Shown: one piece after another, positions 51,816 to 61,051 of the stretch | Numbering within the stretch: position 1 is the first letter of the stretch | Layout: each line of letters starts with the position of its first letter | NCBI RefSeq assembly: GCF_000423205.1 | Contig: NZ_AUHN01000005.1 | Coordinates: forward strand, 186,001-250,000 | Length of the DNA: 64,000 nucleotides | Direction: 5' to 3' | From: Jonesia quinghaiensis DSM 15701 | GTDB lineage: Bacteria > Actinomycetota > Actinomycetes > Actinomycetales > Cellulomonadaceae | The notes under the pieces: generated by a model | Seen by the model: only the letters and a program-made list of their open reading frames with translations | Told to the model about the DNA's origin: nothing | Database searches by the model: none | Made by a program: the position numbers and the translations under genes

Positions 51816-52014
51816 ATTACCGGTGACATGACAAGACACTCTCAGCGTCAGTGACTGCGATATGTGCGCGCTGATTGGCGCAGAGCATCATTTTCTATGT
51901 GGACAAAGTGCGCAAGGAATCATCACATATTCACCTCCCGTCGAATGTGACAACATGTGATACTCGGTTTGTGGCCTGCGTTACCAGGTGGACAACATCG
52001 AAGGGGTACGTGCA

Positions 52015-52509
52015 ATGGAGCCGAAGCAACAAGTACTCATGCTGCGAATTGTGGTGGCTTTTCTAGCGGCCCTCGCAGTTGTTACTCAAGTAATCATCGT
52101 TCCGGCCGTTGCCTCGTCATACGCTGCCCGGTACCCGGAGGTGGCGGAACTCGCCCCACTGTATGTGGTGCTGCTTGTTGGTGTGCTTGCAGCCTGTGAA
52201 ATGGGCCTATTGGCAACGTGGATGATAGCTAATGGTGCGTTGAGGGGCCAGATCGCGGCAGGCTCGTATAAACCGTGGTCGGTCATTCTTCTCGTAGCAG
52301 GTGTCGTTGCTGGGGTGCTTCTTATGGTGCTCTTTGGGCATGCCATGTTCATTGCCCTGGTTGGTGGCCCACCGATGCTCTTTGGCTTCATTGCCTCGGC
52401 GGTCTTCTCATCATTGTGGTTCCTAGGATGCAGGCAGATCATCGCCTACATGCAGGACGAGATCCAAGGCGTAGCAATGCCATACTTGGAGCCAGTAAAC
52501 GCGCAGTGA
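52015..52509 (+). CDS. DUF2975-like four-helix membrane protein
   Basis: A 164-residue protein with four membrane helices (about 8–35, 50–75, 88–112, 116–140). The features Q-V-I-I-V-P-A-V-A near the first helix, Y-P-E-V-A-E-L, and helices two to four fit the DUF2975 family, whose function is not established. ATG 52015 has AAGGGG at a good distance; an in-frame GTG at 51988 lacks a ribosome site. No helix-turn-helix partner, often seen beside DUF2975 genes, is adjacent. Confidence 0.7.
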   Translation: MEPKQQVLMLRIVVAFLAALAVVTQVIIVPAVASSYAARYPEVAELAPLYVVLLVGVLAACEMGLLATWMIANGALRGQIAAGSYKPWSVILLVAGVVAGVLLMVLFGHAMFIALVGGPPMLFGFIASAVFSSLWFLGCRQIIAYMQDEIQGVAMPYLEPVNAQ

Positions 52510-52615
52510 GGGGTTCAGCGCTAACCACCGGCGACTACTGGCTAAGGTTTGCGGCTACGAGGCTGACAGCAGACCGTCGGGATCTGTGACAGCTACATCT
52601 ACTGTGTAGGTTTCT

Positions 52616-53026
52616 TTATGACCGCGCATCGGAAAGTTCAATACCGCGCCCCGCACCAGGTGCCAAGTCACTGTCTTCCTTGTTCGCAGAGGCGATGTCA
52701 AAGTTCGTTTTTGGCGACTCAATGGGCCCTGTCGCCAAATACGGCGTGAGGTCAGCGGGAGGACTGACCTGGAAGTTGACGTTACGCAAATCATCATCTG
52801 ACAGGTTTTCCAGATCGACGCGGTAAACCAGCCGCGTATTGCCGTCTTCTAACTCAACGACCGCAGGGTGGCCCGTGATGGAAAAGGTGTCACTACTGAC
52901 ATGTTGAATGCCGTCTGTGGCGGAAGAAATAGTGGTAGGTGGTGAACTAGCGTCCACAGTGCAGCCGCCAAGGGCCACCACAGCACTAAGGAGGAGAACA
53001 GGAATGGCGAAACTGACTGACCGCAT
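52616..53026 (-). CDS. Small lipoprotein, probably frameshifted near its C-terminus
   Basis: 136 residues as read. A signal peptide with lipobox L-G-G-C (Cys22) marks a lipoprotein, followed by a beta-rich domain (R-L-V-Y-R-V-D-L-E-N-L-S, N-V-N-F-Q-V). After P-G-A-G the frame gives R-G-I-E-L-S-D-A-R-S and stops. The neighbouring frame continues A-V-L-N-F-P-M-R-G-H-K-E-T-Y-T-V-D-V-A-V-T-D-P-D-G and ends at 52555. That reads as the natural final beta strands of the same domain. One extra G in the GGGG run at 52649–52652 (minus strand) would explain it: a sequencing error, a real mutation or slippage. The function is unknown. AGAGGT precedes the ATG. Confidence 0.7.
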   Translation of the reverse strand: MRSVSFAIPVLLLSAVVALGGCTVDASSPPTTISSATDGIQHVSSDTFSITGHPAVVELEDGNTRLVYRVDLENLSDDDLRNVNFQVSPPADLTPYLATGPIESPKTNFDIASANKEDSDLAPGAGRGIELSDARS

Positions 53027-53148
53027 TAATTACCTCTAGATTCATAACAAAAAATATCTTAAGAGAACCTTAAAAAATAACCGTAAAGCCCGATATTTGT
53101 TGTGAGTTGCGACCTGAGGTTGGGTGCTATGACGACAGGGCATAAAAA

Positions 53149-53181
53149 GAGGGGATCAACAGCAATGCTGTTGATCCCCTC
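53149..53181 (-). terminator. Rho-independent terminator of the mrp operon
   Basis: A perfect 14-bp stem (53149–53162 with 53168–53181) and a 5-base loop, followed on the minus strand by TTTTTATG. This is the clearest intrinsic terminator in the window. Confidence 0.9.
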
Positions 53182-53232
53182 CGTCACACTCGTGCTGTGC
53201 TGCGTTGGCTCATGTTGCAGTGTGAGGTTGTT

Positions 53233-53715
53233 CTAGGCCGTGCTGTGAGGGTTCTTGTGTGGTTCGTGTCCCTGTGGAGTACTTTCCGCCACGTCAGCTG
53301 AACCTGTCGCCCCGTCAGCCGAATCCGCTGAGTTCGCCGAATCGATGTCTTCTTCGTAACGGTCAGTTTCGCCTTCGTGGGTTACGTGGCCATCAGTGTC
53401 GAGGTCGTTGAAGAGTTGCTTGTACAGCGGGACACCTGTCAGGTACGCCGAGCGTGCGATGGCAATGGACCCAATGGCTGATGTTGCCAGTTGCAAAGCC
53501 ACAACGATGACCGCTTTGAGGACATTGGAGACGCTGGGGGTGAGCAGAACGGTTCCAGCGATTACCAGGATGATGCCGATTCCACCGGCGGTACCAACGG
53601 ATGACACTCGCGTGTATGCGTCAGGGAAACGCACCAGGCCCAAAGCTCCGCTAGCGAAGAGGAGAGCACCAAGAATGATGAAGGTGGTTCCAAGAATTTC
53701 TAGTACCTGGTTCAT
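53233..53715 (-). CDS. mrpG: Na+/H+ antiporter subunit G
   Basis: A 160-residue membrane protein with three helices in the first 95 residues (L-G-L-V-R-F-P-D-A-Y-T-R is the MnhG signature). The last 50 residues form a hydrophilic Ser/Ala/Asp/Glu-rich tail that is not part of the usual subunit. It is the last gene of the operon and its start overlaps mrpF by four bases. Confidence 0.92.
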   Translation of the reverse strand: MNQVLEILGTTFIILGALLFASGALGLVRFPDAYTRVSSVGTAGGIGIILVIAGTVLLTPSVSNVLKAVIVVALQLATSAIGSIAIARSAYLTGVPLYKQLFNDLDTDGHVTHEGETDRYEEDIDSANSADSADGATGSADVAESTPQGHEPHKNPHSTA

Positions 53716-53969
53716 CGCTTCCCCCTGGTGAGTGCTCGTGCCAACGAAATCGCGCTGAGGAACCCAACAAGTGTCGCCACAATGAGAATGTCGTAGGTGA
53801 ATGGGCTTTCTGCCCGCACACCGAATAGCGCAATGAGGCCTATGATGCCAAAGAACAGGAGATCACCAGCATTCGCACGGTCAGCTTCGCTAGGCCCAAC
53901 AAGGATTCTGTAGGTGCTGACCAAACAGGCCAGAGCAAGGATCACAATGGCAACGTCTACGCCAATCAT
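53712..53969 (-). CDS. mrpF: Na+/H+ antiporter subunit F
   Basis: An 85-residue protein with three membrane helices and the MnhF segment G-P-S-E-A-D-R-A-N-A-G-D. It overlaps both neighbours by four bases. Small hydrophobic subunits such as this are needed for assembly of the Mrp complex. Confidence 0.92.
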   Translation of the reverse strand: MIGVDVAIVILALACLVSTYRILVGPSEADRANAGDLLFFGIIGLIALFGVRAESPFTYDILIVATLVGFLSAISLARALTRGKR

Positions 53970-54337
53970 GCGGGTGCCCCTTTCCGTCGCACAGCTTTGA
54001 GCATGTTAATTTCCATGACGGATAGTTCAGCGCGAAGCGCGTCAGCGTCCGGCGCATACATGCCGTGGACAAAAAGTACCCGGTATGGCTCATCGTCAAT
54101 GTAGTGGATGTCTGTGCCGAGGGTCAGCGTCCCTGGGGTGAGGGTGATGAGCGCGGCGAGCATCGTGATTTCCCCGTCAGTGCGGCACGCGGTGACGTAC
54201 CGGGCGATCCCTGGGGTGGAGTTTTGCCCTGTGGTGATGTTGTCGCGCACCACTGCCACGTTGGAGAGCACGAGTTGCCAGGCAAACCAGAACGCGAAGC
54301 GAATGACCCGTAGCGGCCACGTTAGCCAGGTCATCAT
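53966..54337 (-). CDS. mrpE: Na+/H+ antiporter subunit E
   Basis: A 123-residue protein with one or two N-terminal membrane segments and the MnhE domain: I-T-M-L-A-A-L-I-T-L-T-P-G-T-L-T followed by Y-R-V-L-F-V-H-G-M-Y. It is shorter at the N-terminus than many MrpE (about 160), apparently with fewer membrane helices. It overlaps mrpD and mrpF by four bases. Confidence 0.9.
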   Translation of the reverse strand: MMTWLTWPLRVIRFAFWFAWQLVLSNVAVVRDNITTGQNSTPGIARYVTACRTDGEITMLAALITLTPGTLTLGTDIHYIDDEPYRVLFVHGMYAPDADALRAELSVMEINMLKAVRRKGAPA

Positions 54338-55899
54338 GAACCCATCACCGCCTGAATGTAGAAGCTTGTGTCGAGCAGCCCTGCTGCAGCTGTTTCTGCG
54401 AGGCCAAGCAGGAGTTCACCGCCGAGACCAAGGCAGATAGTTATGAGTGCGAGCACCATGGATGGTGCCGCAAGTGCCAGCCCGATGCGTGGCCGGGTTG
54501 CCACGACTGTTGCTGTGTCGCTGTCCGAACTAGGGGTTTCTAACGCGGGGATTGCAGCGAACGTTGTTGGGTCGGCGTCGTCGAGTGAGGGGTTTGCTTT
54601 GTGTTTGGTCCAGAAAACCCCTGACCAAATTTTCAGCATAGAAAGTAGCGTGACCAGGCTGACAAGCACCATCACAACAGCGGCTGCGACTTGCCCTGCG
54701 TCAATGGACGCCATGATGAGGCTGAGTTTGGCAACAAACCCTGAGAAGGGTGGTATACCGGCGAGGGAAAGCGCTGCGATGAAGAACGTTGCAGCGATCC
54801 ATGGTTCCTTTTTCAGCATCCCGGTGACGCTGCCAAGTTGCCCCGAACCGTAGCGCACTTCGATGGCGCCGGTGGAGAGGAACAGCGAAGCTTTTACAAT
54901 CATGTGGTGCAGTAGGTAGAAGATACCTGCGGTTAATCCAAGTTCGGTGAATAGTGCGACACCGAGCAGAATGTAGCCGATCTGGCTGACCATGTGGAAG
55001 GCGAGGATGGAGCGTGTGGTGTTTTCCCCAACAGCACCAAAAACGCCAAGAACCATGGTGAGGCAGAAGAGGAGAACACCAACCCACAGGTAGGTTGCGT
55101 CTCCGTCGAAGATCACCGCATAGATGCGGTAGATCCCATAGATCGCGACTTTGGTGTGGAGGCCGGAGAACAACGCTGTGATTGCCGGGGACGTTGTCGG
55201 GTAGGCGCGAGCAAGCCACCCGTGTACGGGGACTGCTGCTGCTTTGATGCTGAGCGCGAAGAGGCACAGTGCGACAGCGAACGCGACAGCGCCGTTTTCT
55301 TTGGCGAGACCAGCAAGTTCAGCCATGTTCACTGTTCCAGCGGTGCCGTACACAAACCCAACACCAACGAGGAAAATCGTTGAGGTGAGCAGGTTCAGTG
55401 TGACGTAGAGGCGCGCTCCAGCGATCCTGCGCAGTGGTGCTTTCCCTGAAGGCGCAAGGAAGAACAGTGCGTAGGAGGGGAGCAGCATAACTTCGATGAA
55501 CACGAACAAGTTGAAAAGGTCAGCGGTCAGTAGTGCGCCGTTGACACCAGCAGTAAGGGCAAGGATCAGTGGTGCAAAGAACCTGTTGCTGCCCTGTTGC
55601 GACACGTAGGCGAAGGCGGCGCACACGATGGTGAGTGTCCCGGTAACTACCAACATCAGGGCGGTGAACATGTCTGCCACGAAGGGAATAGCAATCCCAA
55701 CTGGCCACATACCCACACCGTGTGCGAGCGCCCCACCGTCAACAAATTCCAGGATCAGAACAATCCCACCAAGGAGCGAAGCCCCAAGGATTGTGAAGAG
55801 AGTGAGACGGTGAAGGAGGGGACGGTCACCGAATACGATGAGCAACCCAGCGGTGATGAGGGGAAGAGCTACGAAGAGCGGCAGGGTAGAAGCGATCAT
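54334..55899 (-). CDS. mrpD: Na+/H+ antiporter subunit D
   Basis: A 521-residue polytopic protein of the complex I NuoL/M/N-like antiporter family, with about 14 helices. Conserved features include the Glu of the F-I-E-V-M-L-L-P-S-Y helix and Lys/His residues in H-G-W-L-A-R-A-Y-P and H-M-I-V-K-A-S-L-F. It is one of the two ion-translocating subunits. It overlaps mrpC and mrpE by four bases. Confidence 0.95.
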   Translation of the reverse strand: MIASTLPLFVALPLITAGLLIVFGDRPLLHRLTLFTILGASLLGGIVLILEFVDGGALAHGVGMWPVGIAIPFVADMFTALMLVVTGTLTIVCAAFAYVSQQGSNRFFAPLILALTAGVNGALLTADLFNLFVFIEVMLLPSYALFFLAPSGKAPLRRIAGARLYVTLNLLTSTIFLVGVGFVYGTAGTVNMAELAGLAKENGAVAFAVALCLFALSIKAAAVPVHGWLARAYPTTSPAITALFSGLHTKVAIYGIYRIYAVIFDGDATYLWVGVLLFCLTMVLGVFGAVGENTTRSILAFHMVSQIGYILLGVALFTELGLTAGIFYLLHHMIVKASLFLSTGAIEVRYGSGQLGSVTGMLKKEPWIAATFFIAALSLAGIPPFSGFVAKLSLIMASIDAGQVAAAVVMVLVSLVTLLSMLKIWSGVFWTKHKANPSLDDADPTTFAAIPALETPSSDSDTATVVATRPRIGLALAAPSMVLALITICLGLGGELLLGLAETAAAGLLDTSFYIQAVMGS

Positions 55900-56315
55900 G
55901 ACGTGGGCTCCTGCGTCGTCGTGGGTGCTGTGGCGGCGTCGTCACCTGGCGTGGTGGCTGCAGCGTCATCGGTGGCCTGTGGTGCTGCGTCGTCCGCGTC
56001 AGTTGGTGGGGAGACAGAGGTGTTGTCATCGTTTTTTCCGGTGACAGCCAGCACCAGCATCAGCACCGTGATGGAGAACGCGATAACAATTGCGGTGAGC
56101 ACGAAAGCTTGGGGGAGGGGATCAGCGGCGTTGGTGAGGTCGGTGAACGTCCCGAAAGGTTCTTCACGGCGTGAGGAGTTGCCAGCCGCCATAATGATGA
56201 GGTTCGCGGCGTGACTGAGTAGGACAAAACCGAGAATGATGCGAAGCATCTCTGGTTTGAGGAGCAAATAGACTGCCCCAGCGACAAGGATTCCAGCTGT
56301 AATGGCCAGTGTCAT
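55896..56315 (-). CDS. mrpC: Na+/H+ antiporter subunit C
   Basis: A 139-residue NuoK-like subunit with three helices (G-F-V-L-L-S-H-A-A-N-L is characteristic) and then an acidic Asp/Ala/Thr/Pro-rich tail of about 40 residues. Together with the similar tail on MrpG, it suggests a lineage-specific cytoplasmic or surface extension. It overlaps its neighbours by four bases. Confidence 0.93.
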   Translation of the reverse strand: MTLAITAGILVAGAVYLLLKPEMLRIILGFVLLSHAANLIIMAAGNSSRREEPFGTFTDLTNAADPLPQAFVLTAIVIAFSITVLMLVLAVTGKNDDNTSVSPPTDADDAAPQATDDAAATTPGDDAATAPTTTQEPTS

Positions 56316-59131
56316 CGTGAACTCACCTCCTCGTTTTTGTCTGTGGTGTCGTGGTCAGAGGTCCAGGCATGTTGCTGTCCCAATCGGTGTTGGCGGCCCA
56401 AGAGGTTCAGCGCCGCGAGGATGACACCAACAACTGAGAGGTACACACCAACATCGAAAATCAGTGCGGTTGTGAAGTGCATCTCGAATATGTAGAAGTG
56501 GATGGGAGTGAGGAAGGACCCTTCGAGGTAACCCAAAAGTCCCGTTCCGGTTCCGATCACAACCCCAGCTCCAATGAGGGAGAGGTAGGGCAGGCGGATA
56601 CGTGCCGCCGTGTCAGAGGGGGCTGCGAGGTAGAGCAAGGTGAAGCCAGCACCACCGATCAATGCTGCGATGAAACCACCACCAGGTTCTTGGTGACCCC
56701 GCAGCAAGAGGATGACCGACATAATCACCACAAGTGGACCCACCCACCGGGTAATACTTCGAACGAAAACGGTGTTTTGGCGGGAGTCTGCTAGCGGGGA
56801 ATCCTCATCAAGGTCAGCAGAGCGGATAGCGACCGGTTTGCGTGATGTCAAAAGCGCCGCGATGGCGACACCTGCAATACCGAGAACACTGAGTTCCCCG
56901 AGGGTGTCGAACGCACGGAAGTCCACCAGAATGGTGTTGACAATGTTTGCTCCACCGGTGGTTTGTTCACCTTCTTGCAGGTAATACTGTGCTGCTGGCG
57001 ACAGGTCCCGACGTCCGGTGAGCGCCCACACCCCGAAGGTGGTGGCGAGGCCAGCGCTGATCGCGATGACAGCGGCAGGAATGCGTTTGCGCACTGGTTC
57101 CACGGAGAATCGGCGTGGCAGGCGGCGCAACAGCAACACCATGACGCACAGTGTCAGGATTTCGACGAGCAACTGGGTGAGCGCAACGTCTGCTGCGCCG
57201 AGCGTGAAGAACCACAGTGTCATGGAGAACCCCACAACACCGGTGACCACTGCCGCGGAGATACGTGTTTGGGCGCGCACCGTCGCGATGGTTCCTGCTG
57301 CAACGAGGATCACGAGTACCCAGTCGAGGGGACGGCTTGTTTCGCCCACGATGGGTGGAAGTGTGTGTAGGTGGGTTGCTCCGTACACTGCGATGAGGCT
57401 GACCACTACGGCTGGGATGGCCAAGTGTAGGCGCGGAGATGTTGTGCCTGAGAGCTTCCCCAGTCGCACGCCTGTCTCAATGATTCCTGCGCGAGTCGCG
57501 TCGACAACATCGAGTGCTGAAAAGGGGAAACGCAGTCGTGTCACGAGAGGTTCAAGGCGGGTGCGGTATGCAACAAGAACGGCACCAGTGGTGAGGACCG
57601 CCAGTGAAACAAAAAGTGCAGCGTTTATACCGTGCCACAGGGCAAGGTGTGTGTGAACCTCAGATCCAACTGCGCTTGACGCAGCGGCTGAGGCAAGTGG
57701 GTCAAGAAGGTGTGGCACAAGACCGAAGACCAGCCCGGCTGCTGCGGTGAACGCTGGTGGCCCCCAAAACAGTGGTGAAGCTTCGGGTACTGTGCGCTGT
57801 GAACCGTCGCCACCAAAAGCACCAAAAACGATGCGCCCCGAGTACACAAAGGTAAAGACCGCTGCGATGGCGGTTAGTACCGTTACGCTCACCCCGATCC
57901 AGGCTGGGCCTGGTGCGTCAAGGAAAGCAGTGAACATTGACTCTTTGGAGATGAACCCAAGCAGTGGTGGCACACCAGCCATGGAAAGGGCAGCCAAGGT
58001 AACTGCCACTTTGGTGACCGGCATGTTCAAGCGCATTGTTGCAAGTTCGCGGATATCTCGGGTGCCCGCATCGTGATCGATGACCCCAACAAAGAGGAAC
58101 AGGGCGGACTTAAATAGCGCGTGTGCAGCGGTGTGGACTACCGCCGCGGTTAGCGCATACTCCGTGCCCACACCAATCATGGTGACCAGAAGACCAAGCT
58201 GGGAAATGGTGGAGTACGCCAAGAGCTCTTTGAGGTCGTAGCGTCTCAGCGCGGCAATGGCACCAATGAGTGCTGTGATGACACCGCTGGTGATAAGGAG
58301 GACGTGCCACAACATGACGCCGTCGAGTGCAGGTGAGAAACGCAAAAGCAGGTAGATGCCAGCTTTCACCATGGCCGCAGCGTGCAAGTATGCGCTCACT
58401 GGGGTGATGGCAACCATCGAATCGGGAAGCCATGCTTGGAACGGGAACTGCGCGGACTTCGTAAACGCTGCTACTGCAAGGAGCGCCGCAACGGTTGTTG
58501 CGAAAGTGGAGTTGTCGCTCCACGCAGAGGACACGAGGATCTCAGAGAGTTGCGTGGTGCCAGTGACCACAGACATCGTGACAACGGCGGCAAGCAGTGA
58601 CAACCCGCCAGCAGCGGTGACCAGCAATGTGCGGATAGCTGGCTCTTGTGCGTGCGTCCCGGACCGGGAAATGAGGAAGAACGAACATAATGTTGTCGCT
58701 TCCCAAGCAACAAACAACACCACCACGTTGTCAGCGAGCACCAATAGCAGCATCGCCGCAGCGAACAACGTCATCAAAACGTAGAAGCTGCTCTGTTTGC
58801 CTTTACCAAGGTACTTGGCGGAGTAAAACATCACCGCAGCGCCAATAACCAGAACAAGCAACGCAAACAGCAGCGACAGTCCGTCAAGGCGCAGTGCGAG
58901 ATCTACCCCGAGCGTGGGCATCCATGACACGGTCTGGGTCAGTGCAGACTCCGCAGAGAACTGCGAGACAAGGATCGCTGCGACAGCGAGCAGTGGAAGG
59001 GCGAGCAGCCAACCAGCTGAACGGCCTAGCCATTTACCCAGTGGGGCAGCAGCCGCGCTGGATAAGAAAATTGTGAGAACACAGGCAAGAAGCAAGAGAG
59101 GACCTCGGTCGTTGCGCAGGAGGGGTAACAC
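56312..59131 (-). CDS. mrpA: Na+/H+ antiporter subunit A fused to subunit B
   Basis: A 939-residue polytopic protein, the first gene of the mrp operon. Residues to about 500 form the NuoL-like antiporter module (V-A-W-E-A-T-T-L-C-S-F, K-A-G-I-Y-L-L, H-A-L-F-K-S-A-L-F). Further helices (about 580–760) carry the MrpA C-terminal region. The last 130 residues are an MnhB domain (H-Q-E-P-G-G-G-F-I-A and a final F-D-V-G-V-Y segment). This fusion explains the absence of a separate mrpB. The complex expels Na+ in exchange for H+ and aids alkali and salt tolerance. The start is GTG and no strong ribosome site is visible. Confidence 0.94.
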   Translation of the reverse strand: MLPLLRNDRGPLLLLACVLTIFLSSAAAAPLGKWLGRSAGWLLALPLLAVAAILVSQFSAESALTQTVSWMPTLGVDLALRLDGLSLLFALLVLVIGAAVMFYSAKYLGKGKQSSFYVLMTLFAAAMLLLVLADNVVVLFVAWEATTLCSFFLISRSGTHAQEPAIRTLLVTAAGGLSLLAAVVTMSVVTGTTQLSEILVSSAWSDNSTFATTVAALLAVAAFTKSAQFPFQAWLPDSMVAITPVSAYLHAAAMVKAGIYLLLRFSPALDGVMLWHVLLITSGVITALIGAIAALRRYDLKELLAYSTISQLGLLVTMIGVGTEYALTAAVVHTAAHALFKSALFLFVGVIDHDAGTRDIRELATMRLNMPVTKVAVTLAALSMAGVPPLLGFISKESMFTAFLDAPGPAWIGVSVTVLTAIAAVFTFVYSGRIVFGAFGGDGSQRTVPEASPLFWGPPAFTAAAGLVFGLVPHLLDPLASAAASSAVGSEVHTHLALWHGINAALFVSLAVLTTGAVLVAYRTRLEPLVTRLRFPFSALDVVDATRAGIIETGVRLGKLSGTTSPRLHLAIPAVVVSLIAVYGATHLHTLPPIVGETSRPLDWVLVILVAAGTIATVRAQTRISAAVVTGVVGFSMTLWFFTLGAADVALTQLLVEILTLCVMVLLLRRLPRRFSVEPVRKRIPAAVIAISAGLATTFGVWALTGRRDLSPAAQYYLQEGEQTTGGANIVNTILVDFRAFDTLGELSVLGIAGVAIAALLTSRKPVAIRSADLDEDSPLADSRQNTVFVRSITRWVGPLVVIMSVILLLRGHQEPGGGFIAALIGGAGFTLLYLAAPSDTAARIRLPYLSLIGAGVVIGTGTGLLGYLEGSFLTPIHFYIFEMHFTTALIFDVGVYLSVVGVILAALNLLGRQHRLGQQHAWTSDHDTTDKNEEVSSR

Positions 59132-59514
59132 GGACCAGGGAACTACTCATCACCGCGACGCGAATGACAGTACTGGACCGTTGGCTAGACGCTAGTGCGG
59201 GGTGGCGCGGTGCCTGCAAGCTTCGCGCCCCACGATGACACCTGACCGTTGGTGCCAGTGTCTGGGAGCAACCAGACGACCGGCGCGAAGGCCGTGTCAA
59301 GGGGAGCGTGGAGGTCAGACATCAAGAAAATCCTAACCCACTGGGGTCAAACACGGCGGGAGAGATGCGGTGTGACGTGCACTTTTGACGATTTCCTTAC
59401 ACCATTACAGCCGGTCACAGACCTAACACAGCAGCAGGTGTGATCTAGAAAACTCTTGCTAGGTCCCTTGTCCCCTCATCACCACGGCGCGGCGGCCGAT
59501 AGTCAAGGTGGAAG
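59132..59514. other. Gene-free divergent intergenic region
   Basis: The gap between mrpA (minus) and the EEP-family gene (plus) must hold both promoters. I see no gene, RNA or long hairpin; a TTTTGACGATTTCCTTACACCA stretch near 59383 may be promoter-like but is unproven. Confidence 0.4.
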
Positions 59515-60999
59515 GTGAAGAGCCCAACGCGAGGAGCACCGGTGCGTCGCATCATTACAGCAGCAACGTCGCTGTCCATCATGTTGACCATCGCCGTTGC
59601 GCCCGCAGGAGCAGCCAGCATCGGACAAACCCACAGCACTGCAGTAACCACGATGCCTGCCGCCCAGCCCCTTTCGCCCGCGAGTGCAGTCACACTGTTG
59701 CCGTCCGCCACGGACAACAGTGTGGCCCTCGGGCTCATGCACACAGGGCCACGCACCCCCTCCTGGTACACCGTAAATGCGCAACCAGCATCCGGTGGTC
59801 GTGTCGCGATTACGTGGGAACACAACGGTGTGCGCACCACCAGCCAACGTCTCCACCTCGCTGCGGCAACCTTCGCTCCAGGCAGTAAAGGCCCGCATCA
59901 CCGGGTCATAGAACTGCCAGCCACAGCTCGTAGCTACACCCTGACAGCCGGAGAGCTCCGCTCAATCAGGTCAGCTATTGGAACGGCACGCGATTTCCGT
60001 TTCCGCCTTGAGGCGATCAACACTGACAGCACTGGTTCAACGAGCAAATTTTCGCCATTGGGGTACGGCATTGCTGGCCAGCCCCTCAGTAAAAAACCAA
60101 CTCAAGCAACAACTCTCACCGTCGCCTCATACAACATCACTGGTGCAGGTACAGGTGGTGAAGAGAAACCGTGGGCAAAACGCCGCACAGCGGTAGCTCA
60201 AGAAGTCGTGAACTCCAAGGCTGGCATTGTTGCTGTTCAAGAAGCGCTCACCAAAAAAACCAGCAAAAAGTCAAAAACTGGTCAGATCAACCAGTTCCTC
60301 AGTTCGGTTCGTTCTGTGCAACGGAAAAAAGACCGCTCTGTGAACTGGAAAATGGTTCGCACAACCCGTTACGTGCGCCCTGGTATTAACGGTGGCAACG
60401 ATGGCGCTCGCATCCTGTATGACGCCAACCGCTACAAGCTCATCTCGACGTGCAAACAGACCACGAAGAAAAAGAAATACAGCACCTCCTGTGCTATTAA
60501 ACTTCCCCGAATCGGGATAGACCGCTACCAGCGTTACGCTGCGATTGCACAGTTCAAAGACCGGAAAACCGGGAAGCGTTTCTGGTTTGTGTCCGCTCAC
60601 CTTGAACACCGGTGGGGTGCAAAATATGACAAAAATCGGGCTGCGCAAATGGCGACGATCCTGAAACGCATTGATAAGGTCAATTCGGCTGGGCGCCCAG
60701 TTATCCTTGCAGGTGACTTGAACTCCAGCACCAAACGTACCCAAAACTTTTCGACCTTAAACAAGGTGTACTCTGCCGGGTTCATTGACACGGCAACCGC
60801 GCCTCGACGTACTGGTTTGAACTACAACACGTACAACAACTGGCGAACTCAAAAGGCCGATAGTAGTGGTTACGCCACGCGAATCGACTTTGTGTTTGCC
60901 CGTGGTGCAGCAGTGTATGCCAGTTCGTACAGCAACCGGGTTAACGGGTATCGAGCCTCTGACCACAACCTCGTCAAAGCTACGGTAAGCATCCGCTAA
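59515..60999 (+). CDS. Secreted endonuclease/exonuclease/phosphatase family protein
   Basis: A 494-residue secreted protein. Signal peptide about 1–34 (A-G-A-A). An N-terminal beta-rich region (about 55–185) resembles a fibronectin III-like domain. The EEP fold follows (about 200–494): S-Y-N-I-T near 203, the metal-binding Glu in V-A-V-Q-E-A-L, H in V-S-A-H-L-E-H, D-L-N in A-G-D-L-N-S-S and the terminal S-D-H-N. These are the DNase I-like catalytic residues. It may be an extracellular nuclease or a phosphodiesterase; the sequence does not decide. The segment after the catalytic Glu is rich in Lys. The start is GTG after AGGTGGAAG. Confidence 0.85.
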   Translation: MKSPTRGAPVRRIITAATSLSIMLTIAVAPAGAASIGQTHSTAVTTMPAAQPLSPASAVTLLPSATDNSVALGLMHTGPRTPSWYTVNAQPASGGRVAITWEHNGVRTTSQRLHLAAATFAPGSKGPHHRVIELPATARSYTLTAGELRSIRSAIGTARDFRFRLEAINTDSTGSTSKFSPLGYGIAGQPLSKKPTQATTLTVASYNITGAGTGGEEKPWAKRRTAVAQEVVNSKAGIVAVQEALTKKTSKKSKTGQINQFLSSVRSVQRKKDRSVNWKMVRTTRYVRPGINGGNDGARILYDANRYKLISTCKQTTKKKKYSTSCAIKLPRIGIDRYQRYAAIAQFKDRKTGKRFWFVSAHLEHRWGAKYDKNRAAQMATILKRIDKVNSAGRPVILAGDLNSSTKRTQNFSTLNKVYSAGFIDTATAPRRTGLNYNTYNNWRTQKADSSGYATRIDFVFARGAAVYASSYSNRVNGYRASDHNLVKATVSIR

Positions 61000-61051
61000 G
61001 ACTTCCCAACCCACACGGAAACCCCAACACCAGTTATGGTTTGTTTCGTGG

